Below, in pieces: positions 20,945 through 28,087 of a stretch of 29,060 bases of DNA. This stretch comes from Chara braunii (taxonomy: Eukaryota; Streptophyta; Charophyceae; Charales; Characeae), in assembly GCA_003427395.1 (NCBI GenBank), contig BFEA01000147.1, positions 1,113,421-1,142,480 on the forward strand, read 5' to 3'. Both the position numbers and the translations under genes were made by a program. The notes beneath the pieces were generated by a model. It saw nothing but the letters and a program-made list of their open reading frames with translations. It had not been told where the DNA came from and did no database searches. Within the stretch, counting starts at the first letter, position 1; each line of letters begins with the position of its first letter.

Positions 20945-21309
20945 CTAGGTTACCTGATCGGACGTCCAGGACCCCCCTGATCGTCCGAGGTCAACCGGTC
21001 GGACATCCTCCCTGGGGGGACTGTCCTAGCCCGAACAACCAAAAAAAAATAAAAAATCATAAAACCAATATGAAAAAAATTATAAAAAACAACTATGTTA
21101 TGCAGAAACATGAAATGAACAACGTTTGCCTTGGGATGATATCGAAATTCGTTACCAAATTTAAAATAAAATTAAAAATTAAAGACACCCCGAATTTTTT
21201 TTTTTTCGTGCTTTTAATTGTTAAAAATGAGATTGTCCGGGCCCGGACGTTCGGGAACTCCCTGACTGTCCGTCCAGGACGACCTGCCATCGGACAATTG
21301 GTAACATAG
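20945..21309 (+). mobile_element. hAT-like short element, copy 5 (365 bp)
   Basis: The termini CTAGGTTACC and GGTAACATAG form a 10-bp inverted repeat with one mismatch. The flanks ATCCAATG (20937-20944) and ATCCAATA (21310-21317) are a 7-of-8 target duplication. The interior shares the AACGTTTGCC..GG and TTCGTTACCAAATTTAAAAT words with copy 1, but the GC-rich ends are a different subfamily. Confidence 0.8.
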
Positions 21310-21715
21310 ATCCAATATATTGAAAGTTCAAACTTTATCAATTCATTGAACCTTTAAAATTTGATTGTGGCTAATAAGTTTGTTGACACGCGGTTCGCAG
21401 CATGTTGTATAATGTTACAGACACATACTATGACTATACTTATGCATAAAAATAAATATTTAAAAATTATAAAAAACTTATAAATATGATCGAGTAATAT
21501 GATTCCTCTCAAATTTTTAAGAGGTGGTTAACGGAGACCTCAATTCTTAGACAATTTGTCGTGTCATTTATAACAAAACCCAAAGGTCATTTTAACTGAA
21601 CTTTTCACTAATTCATAAAGTGGATATCATACTAACTACCAGAATGGTCAGGGGCCATTTGTCTAACCGCAAAAAAAACATAAAAAATAATTAAAAAATA
21701 TATATATATTTTTAC

Positions 21716-22743
21716 CTAGGCTACTAAAGTGGTCCAAGGTCACTTGCTGACCGAACAAATAAATAAATAAAAATACATAATATATAGATATATATATATT
21801 TTTTTAATTTTTTATTTTAAATATGGTGAAAAATTTTGTTGTGACCCCGAGGCAAACGTTGTTCAATTTATTTTTCTGCATAACATCAGGGTTGCCATGC
21901 CAAATGTACGGAGACCCCTTAGCTGATCCCCGAATGTTCGGGCGTTCGGGTCCCCGTACGGGGCCAGAACTTGAAGAGGTTCAGACCCCGCAAAAACATA
22001 TTTTTACACCTAATATATATGTATTTTGAATTTATTTTTATGAGTTCTTAGTGATGTAAGGTATCTCCTTCTTAATTTTCAAGCCATTTTGTTCAGCCAA
22101 ACAAAAATAAAAAATCCTCACCGATGGTGGTGTCAAAACTTGCTTGCCCACTTACTAATTTGTTTTTTTTTCTTTCCACTTTTTTTTTTCCCTTTATTTC
22201 GGGGCATGAAAAAAATATATATATATTTTTCAAACTTTATTTGTAGATTCTTTATTATGTAAGATACACGTGTATAAATTTTCATGGTATTTGTCACATA
22301 AAAAAACAGAAAAATCACTAAGGATAATGGTGTCAAAAATGTGCTCGCCCACACAATAATATCATTTATTTTTTTTTCCTTTTAATTTTTATTATTATTT
22401 TTTATTTTTAGTATTTGATTTTTATTTTAATTTTGGTAAAGAATTTGGATGTAATGTTGTGGCAAATGTTTTTTGGTTTATTTTTCTGCATAACATGTAT
22501 GTTTTTCAAAATTTTTAGATTTTTTTTATTTTTTTTTTTGTGGGTCCGTTCGATCGAACGCGTCGAGAGGGGGTGCCGAACGTTCGGGCGTTCCGGCCGT
22601 TCCGAACGCCGACAACCCTGGATAACATAGTTTTTTTTTTTTTTTGTTTGTTTTTTTTTTTTTTTTTTTTTTTTGCTGGGACTTTCCCTCGTCCTTGCAC
22701 GGGATGGTCACCTGGGCCCCGGGCGGCCAGGCTGGTAGCCTAG
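21716..22743 (-). mobile_element. hAT-like outer element hosting copy 4
   Basis: Perfect 9-bp terminal inverted repeat CTAGGCTAC (21716-21724 and 22735-22743). The interior word GTGACCCCGAGGCAAACGTT is the family's core in reverse orientation. It is split by copy 4 at 21887-22620. Removing that insertion and its 8-bp duplication leaves about 286 bp. The outer 8-bp flanks match only 5 of 8, so its own target duplication is eroded or misplaced. Confidence 0.6.
21887..22620 (-). mobile_element. hAT-like non-autonomous element, copy 4 (nested)
   Basis: It starts CAGGGTTGCC and ends GACAACCCTG. The flanks CATAACAT (21879-21886) and GATAACAT (22621-22628) are a 7-of-8 target duplication. The interior carries the GATGGTGGTGTCAAAA module twice, in the orientation of copy 3. 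Inserted within a related element. Confidence 0.83.
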
Positions 22744-22900
22744 TTTTGAACTTTATTTTTTATTTTTATTATAGTTAAAAAAATTGATGTGACCCCGAGG
22801 CGAAAGTTGTTCGGTTTATTTTTTTGCATAATAAAGTTTTTTTTTTTTTTTTTTTTTTGCTAGGACATTCCCTGATCCTTGCACCGCCTTGGCACGTCGA
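22744..22900 (-). repeat. Partial direct copy of the hAT-like core
   Basis: Repeats the outer element's GTGACCCCGAGGC.AA.GTTGTTC, the poly-T tract and GCT.GGAC.TTCCCT, but lacks its terminus. Likely a truncated third family member or a local duplication. Confidence 0.6.
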
Positions 22901-23800
22901 CATTACCTCTTAAAGGGATTATGCTGCCAAAATTTTGGTGAGGCAGCGATCATTATTTGTGAGGAGGTTATGGTGCTGAATCGCTAGTGCGCCGACGACG
23001 AACTTTTTAGGTGGAATGTTGTTCAATTGCCACCACGACGTTAAGGTCATTTTGTGAGGTTATGTTGTTGGATTATTGTCATGGCATCAAGACCTTCATA
23101 AGTGAAGGTGATGCTGAAATTATGGCATGGCAGCATTTTTTTTTATGATGCAACTGGGGAGATGTCGTATGATTGACGACGTAAATGTTATTTCTTATGT
23201 TGAAACGTGGTGGCCGGCCGTAGTGAGGCATGCGAAGACATTGCCATTTTATTCTTGGTTAGTATACGTGTGACAACGATCATTTGCGTAAGCCAAGGTG
23301 GTGTAGTGGAGGTGCCGCCGGACATTCATTGGACCCCGCATTGTCATTTTGAAAAGCTGGTTTGGTCAGCGGCGGACGGTGGCGCGTAGATTTTATTTTT
23401 TTGGAGCGCGATAGTGGCCCGCAGCCATTGAGGCGCAAGTTAATTTTTTTGGAGACCGGTTTGAGACCTGTGGTGGATGTGCGTTAATCCTCGTGACTTG
23501 GTGGTATAGTTAGGACTGCGTTTGGGCCATGGGAGACTCACTTTGGGACCGCCCTCATCGGGGGTTATTCGCTTGGGCGAGGGGAAGGAGTATCCACAGA
23601 CCACTTCCTAGAGGGGTGGGTACGTGATGGCAAAGGGGTGAGCCGATTTTCTATAAATCATAAGCAAATAAGGGGGGTTGGCTTAGGCCCTTTGGAGTGA
23701 CCATTGTAGGAGTCACTGTTGGAGTGAAAGACTAGTGACATAAGAAGCTCCAACCTGAAAAGGGAATTGATCCTTAACGTGGACTCGTGTCGGCGCCACA
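22901..23800. other. Gene-free stretch, nothing recognised
   Basis: Intermediate GC content. Only short ORFs, with no known domain. No repeat or RNA structure stood out. Confidence 0.4.
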
Positions 23801-23803
23801 ATC

Positions 23804-24034
23804 ATGGAAAGGTTTGAGCCAAAAGAAGTGCAAACCCGAAATGAATGCATGAAGTGCATCTCCGAGTTTAATCGTCATACATTGATGGCTAGCCAACCCG
23901 TGTCATACGATAGCATTCTGGAGTTGCGTAAGAAGGAGCATAATAAATATGTTAGGTATCCTCTAAAACCGTTTAAAGCGCGACTCAGGGATCTGACACA
24001 CGAGTCTTGTTTATATGTTTCAATTAGTAGATAA
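23804..24034 (+). CDS. Unrecognised 76-codon ORF (doubtful)
   Basis: It encodes a soluble, charged peptide beginning MERFEPKEVQTRNECMKCIS. It looks more protein-like in composition than neighbouring ORFs, having no low-complexity runs and a balanced mix of residues. I recognise no family. It has no obvious partner exon, and the next ORF (24089-24367) is in a different frame. It could be an exon of an unannotated gene or a fragment of a mobile-element ORF. Confidence 0.2.
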   Translation: MERFEPKEVQTRNECMKCISEFNRHTLMASQPVSYDSILELRKKEHNKYVRYPLKPFKARLRDLTHESCLYVSISR

Positions 24035-24088
24035 TGGATATGAGGTCATTGAAGATATGTTGATGGACCTACCCATACATCAAGTGCT

Positions 24089-24367
24089 ATGTATGGCCTC
24101 TTCCGAGGCGGAGGTCCCCTGTTGACGGACGATGTATCCATTAGATACATTCTTGAAAGTACTAGTATCAGTATGCCCTTAGCGAGGGTTTTTGATGAGA
24201 AGGTGGAGTACGCCCTGCCTTGTTGGCAGGGCACAAAAAGAATGAAGTGGGGGAAAAAGATATCCGATTTAGCCGTGATAGTGGTCAGATACATTATGGA
24301 CAATACTATTGTAAGTATGCCCTGGGTCAGATGCCTTCCCCGACATCTTTTTCTTTTTATTTCATGA
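24089..24367 (+). CDS. Unrecognised 92-codon ORF (doubtful)
   Basis: The peptide contains an internal duplication: IRYILESTSISMPLAR and VRYIMDNTIVSMPWVR are about 50 residues apart, reflecting a diverged DNA repeat. No known domain was recognised. It lies 54 bases after the 23804-24034 ORF in another frame. It may be chance coding. Confidence 0.15.
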   Translation: MYGLFRGGGPLLTDDVSIRYILESTSISMPLARVFDEKVEYALPCWQGTKRMKWGKKISDLAVIVVRYIMDNTIVSMPWVRCLPRHLFLFIS

Positions 24368-24699
24368 AACAACAACGGCCTTTGTTCATCTTTGATCTGG
24401 ATTTAGTTTTTTTTTTCTTTTGCTTGTCTTTTTGGTGTCATCTGCTGGTAAGATATTAAACACTTGAGTTTCAAGGTGGGCTAATACCTATACCCCGTTA
24501 CAGCCTATTATTGTAGCAGTTAGGCTCGGAAAAGTGCAGCTTTTGGCTCGTCAATTTAGGTCAATGTGAACCGGTGGTTTAATCCATCAGTTCACACGAG
24601 CCTAAGTTGACAAAGCTATCTTCCAAGGCTTGCAACGCTTTAAATGGACTCGTGAATTTCCATTTGAGAGTTATCGGAAAACACTGATGAAACTGACTC

Positions 24700-25600
24700 T
24701 CAAAGGATCAAGAGTACACAGCCTGCAAGATGTCGTTTTTTTAGTGTGGCCCTTTGTACCTTCCAGCCCGTTTTTTTGTGAGCAAGGGTCTCTCTCTACT
24801 ACTCTCGAAAGGCAAAATAAGTTCGAAAGTAGATCGAGAGTTGTCAGGCCATTGAAAATTAACGAAAAAGTGTCACTGCTCCACTTGCTCTCGATGCCGA
24901 ACTTTTGAAGCACTCTCGAAATCCAGGAGTGGAATCCGGGTGCTAGAAGACAAGATGCGCAGTCCCTTGTCTACTGGGACTTGAGGCTCACCTTCGAAAT
25001 TTTTGGGATGGAACTGGCATCCCACGGAGGTCTATCGAAATAACCGCCGTTGCAGGCGGGGACTTTGAAACATCGAGACTGCTCTCGATGACACACTGCT
25101 GACAGCTTTCAATGCGGAGATCCGATAGCTCATTTGGAAAGGTAGTGGAGCGACATGCGACTCTCAAAATTCTCAAGAGTTCCTCGAAGCACTCTCAAAG
25201 GGATTGTGTACGCGGGGAATCAGAAGTAAGTGGAGCTGTGCTCAACTCTCGAAATTTTGCTTTTCGAGAGTATTGGAGCGAGACCCCAAGTCTCGTCTCC
25301 CGGCAGACAAAACAGGCTGGCATCCCTCCACTACACACATGAAAACTTGTCCTTTGAAAGTGCTGCCCTCTTGAGTAATTGGAGCCGCGTTGGGAATTTT
25401 GAGAGTTACACCGTTCTGACAGCTCCCGAACCACTCTGGAAAATTTTCATGAGAGTCTAGAGTAGTGGAGGGGCTGGCTGCATCCAGGCCGCGACCTGCT
25501 GGGATGAACCCCTCATTCAAGTGGATGGCACTGTAGCAATGGCTGGCTGCATGCACGCCGCCACTCTCGGGAGTTAACCCCCCGTCCCCCCCAAAAAGAA
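24700..25600. repeat. Cluster of CTCTCGAAA-type motifs in both orientations
   Basis: ACTCTCGAAA or ACTCTCAAAA variants occur near 24708, 24797, 24911, 25160, 25191 and 25243, with the inverse forms CGAGAGT and GAGAGTT near 24835, 25265 and 25400. Positions 25243-25271 form a near-perfect hairpin. The motif equals part of the terminal repeat of the foldback MITE at 27327-27448, so the cluster may be eroded relatives of that element. Confidence 0.5.
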
Positions 25601-25832
25601 AAAAAAAAACCTTTGTCATTGTTTGCCCCCAAACAGAGGAAAAGGTGTGGGAGGCGTCAAAAGGAACTTCCGCGTCATTTTCGCACCATGAGCTGGCAGT
25701 TGGAAAACTGGCGGGGCAAACTACCTAGTTCAGGCCTAACGGGGACTCGGTTCCAAAAACTGGCTAAATTGCCCTTGACGACCGCATTTTCACACTAAGC
25801 CTGACGCGAACCGGCGAAGGGGATGAGCCAAT

Positions 25833-25952
25833 GGGCCCAGTCATAGGCCCGAGGACAACGGGATGGACCCGTGGGCCCATGCATACGCCCAAGGACGCAA
25901 GGATGGACCCATGGGCCCAGGCATAGGCCCAAGGACACAGGGATGGCCCCAG
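25833..25952. repeat. Three-unit tandem repeat, period 40 bp
   Basis: GGGCCCA starts units at 25833, 25873 and 25913. Each contains CATAGGCCC.AGGAC or a close variant and then GGGATGG. The exact 40-base period and mild divergence mark a young minisatellite. Confidence 0.85.
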
Positions 25953-26108
25953 TGAGAACCAGAGGGGAAAGCCTAGAGGCGAGTGAGAGGGGGGGATGAG
26001 GAGGGGACGGAAGTCCCAAGAGCGATGAAGGCCGAAGCAGGTGATGAAAGGGAGAGGGATGGGTGTGGAAGGCGCTCACTGAAGGTCGGTGAAACGGGCG
26101 CTAACTGA

Positions 26109-26279
26109 GGGCCTCGCCACATCACTGTGGAAACGTAAAAAAAAGAGATACATCGGGCGCAGAAAGTGGTAAGATGCGTCCATTACTATTCATAGCAAAA
26201 TAACGGATGCATCTTGCCCTTCTCTTCCGGGAAGATGCATTCGTTCGTTTTCCGTTTCGACAGTGGTGTGGCGAGGCCC
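26109..26279. mobile_element. Foldback MITE A (GGGCCTCGCC ends)
   Basis: About 27-bp terminal inverted repeats, starting GGGCCTCGCCACA and continuing CACTGT.GAAACG, match at 25 of 27 positions. Both sides are flanked by TGA (26106-26108 and 26280-26282), a 3-bp target duplication. An inner inverted repeat (AAGATGCGTCC with GGATGCATCTT) extends the foldback. No ORF inside. The ends resemble PIF/Harbinger-type MITEs, although TGA is not the usual TWA target. Confidence 0.75.
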
Positions 26280-26383
26280 TGAGAAAGGCATGGGCGCAGA
26301 GTAAGAAGATGGGGAGGAGTGGGCGGAGGCGAAGGAACACGGATGTTCTTTCTTCTATGCCCTAAATACATAATCAATCAAAT

Positions 26384-26408
26384 ATCTATCTATCTATCTA
26401 TCTATCTA
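26384..26408. repeat. (ATCT)n microsatellite
   Basis: Six copies of the tetranucleotide, slightly interrupted at the right end. Confidence 0.9.
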
Positions 26409-26578
26409 ACTATCTATATATTGTCACACTGTAAATCAGAGCGCGAAGGCGAAAAAAAGCAAAACAAGAAAAGGAAAAGAAGGAAGGAAAGCCCCACCTG
26501 TTCATCACCTCTTACGTACAAGGCCAGCCCCGTGGATGACAGGTTGAGCGCTGGCTGCCCCCATCCCCGTGTGCTACA

Positions 26579-26604
<26 letters not shown>
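26579..26604. repeat. (AT)n microsatellite
   Basis: Thirteen uninterrupted AT units. Confidence 0.95.
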
Positions 26605-26609
<5 letters not shown>

Positions 26610-26690
26610 GTTTTCTTGATTGGTTGATCGAGCGATTGGGTAATTGTTTGATTGATTTATAGATTCATGGATTGATTTATTGCATGTTCG

Positions 26691-26715
26691 TCTTCTTCTT
26701 CTTCTTCTTCTTCTT
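26691..26715. repeat. (TTC)n microsatellite
   Basis: Eight TTC units, one of several TTC or CTC tracts between here and the U11-48K gene. Confidence 0.9.
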
Positions 26716-26998
26716 ATAGAGCTTTGCTATGTCTGTGCTGGAGCTATGTCGTGACTTTGAAATGCATTGACCGTTAGCGACTGCAGATGGCGGGTTGCTA
26801 TCGAGTATGACTGCTATTCCCTATTCTCTATTGTCTATTCCCCATTCTCTATTCTCTTTCTTCATTTGTAGACCGAGTAACAACTAATTTGACATCGAGT
26901 ATGAATGCAGCCGAGTTCGACACTTCAGCCGCGGATCAGCTAACCTGAGTGCCCAATCTGACTACAGGCTGGATCGCCCAAGCTCAGCGCCTGCCTAT

Positions 26999-27166
26999 GG
27001 GCCAGATCCCAATGGCAAAGAGGATTGGAATGAGTGTCTGAATCTGGACGTGTTTGTGGCGAGGGGTGCAGAAAACTGTGATTGATCTGCTTTTCTGCAT
27101 CTCTGCGTGGAACACGTCCAGATTCGGACACTTATTCCAATCGTCCTTGCCAGTGGGATGTGGCCC
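26999..27166. mobile_element. Foldback MITE B with 56-bp arms (miRNA-precursor-like)
   Basis: 26999-27054 is complementary to 27111-27166 at 50 of 56 positions without gaps. Several mismatches would become G-U pairs in RNA. The 56-base loop holds a further inner stem (GCAGAAAA with TTTTCTGC). The termini are GGGCCA, and TAT flanks both ends (26996-26998 and 27167-27169), a 3-bp target duplication. No ORF. A transcript would form a long hairpin. Confidence 0.8.
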
Positions 27167-27326
27167 TATGCCCTCCCCCCGAACTTCTGTAAGAAATGAG
27201 GTAGCCCACCCCCTCGTTAAGTTTGCGCGGGAATTGGAGGGTAAGGAGGTGGTACTCGACGAGGGGGGGCACAGCTTCCTCCTCCTCTTCCTTCTCCTTG
27301 TTCTTCTACCGTAGTTTTCGTTCTTG

Positions 27327-27448
27327 GGGCCTCGCCCGCACCATTCTCGAAATGTGCAAATGAGAATGAACTTCCCGCTAGAGCATGGCCAGATGCACCC
27401 GCCACATTTTTGTCTTTCGCACATTTCGAGAGTGGTGGGGCGAGGCCC
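27327..27448. mobile_element. Foldback MITE C (GGGCCTCGCC ends)
   Basis: Terminal inverted repeats of about 31 bp run from GGGCCTCGCC through ACCA.TCTCGAAATGTGC, with a 1-base gap and one mismatch. The flanking triplet TTG (27324-27326 and 27449-27451) is a 3-bp target duplication. It shares its first ten bases with MITE A. Total length is 122 bp, so the element is little more than its two arms. Confidence 0.77.
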
Positions 27449-27594
27449 TTGATGCGGAAAATTTCGAGTTCTGGCGGCAGCAATTGGAGGGGAAGGAGGG
27501 GGTAGTTAGTCGATGAGGGGCAGCGTGCGCTTGAGAAGTGCAGGAGCACAACCCGCCAAAACGCGTCGCGGGGAATGCGCGCGTGGAAGTTGGA

Positions 27595-27720
27595 TCTATT
27601 TGCTGCCTGATGCTAATCCATCGTATGTATCTTCTGGGGACGAGCACGTAGGGATGGCCTTTCTATTTGCTGCCTGATGCTAATCCATCGTATGTATCTT
27701 CTGGGGACGAGCACGTAGGG
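27595..27720. repeat. Perfect 59-bp direct duplication
   Basis: 27595-27653 and 27662-27720 are identical as I read them, including CTGGGGACGAGCACGTAGGG. Period is 67. The lack of divergence marks a very recent duplication or an assembly artefact. Confidence 0.9.
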
Positions 27721-27726
27721 CAGCTT

Positions 27727-28015
27727 CCTCCTCCTCCTCCTCCTCCTCCTCCTCCCTCCCCCTTCTTCTTCTACTTCTTCTTCTTCTTGTAGATTGTCCT
27801 TCTCCGTGCTGGTGGGATAATTGCTCGAACGCGTTCAGGAAGGCTGATCCGCCAACCGGATTCTCGATTCCAATCCGGTTGGCTCGGCCGAGCAGCATTC
27901 ATCGAGTTCCGTGATGTCGACCATGGCGCCGGGGTAGTCGAAGAGGGACAGCTTCTTCCTCCTCCTCCTCCTCCTCCGTCTTCTTCTTCTTCTTCTTCTT
28001 CTTCTTCTTCTTCTT
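27727..28015. repeat. CTC/TTC triplet tracts upstream of U11-48K
   Basis: (CTC)n at 27727-27755 and 27955-27977, (TTC)n at 27762-27788 and 27979-28015. Pyrimidine-rich on the coding strand, as in many plant 5' leader regions. Likely to vary in length between individuals. Confidence 0.9.
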
Positions 28016-28087
28016 GAGATTGTCCTTCTCCGTACCGGTGGGATAAAGCAGCATTTTCATCGAGTTTCATGATGTCGACCATGGCGT
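27793..28087 (+). repeat. Tandem duplication of the U11-48K start region
   Basis: ATTGTCCTTCTCCGT...GGTGGGATAA and AGCAGCATT..CATCGAGTT..GATGTCGACCATGGCG occur at 27793-27928 and again at 28019-28086, period about 226 at the left edge. The first copy holds an extra segment with a perfect 11-bp hairpin (27852-27862 with 27872-27882). The second copy contributes the real start codon. Confidence 0.8.
27923..27937 (+). CDS. Four-codon upstream ORF (MAPG)
   Basis: The ATG sits in the duplicated context GTCGACCATGGCG, identical to that of the main start at 28081, and meets TAG after four codons. If transcription starts upstream of 27923 and no intron removes it, it would be a strong-context uORF 158 bases before the main ATG. 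Confidence 0.35.
   Translation: MAPG

Noticed and set aside
17404-22743. Short ORFs inside the hAT-like elements
   Set aside because: Low-complexity lysine or phenylalanine runs from poly-A and poly-T; no transposase motifs.
23779-23797. TGGCGCC on the minus strand as a second primer-binding site
   Set aside because: Only seven bases match a PBS start, the next bases diverge from tRNA-Asp, and no LTR end lies beside it.
27771-28082. Glutamate/glycine-rich minus-strand ORFs
   Set aside because: Translations of the CTC/TTC microsatellites.
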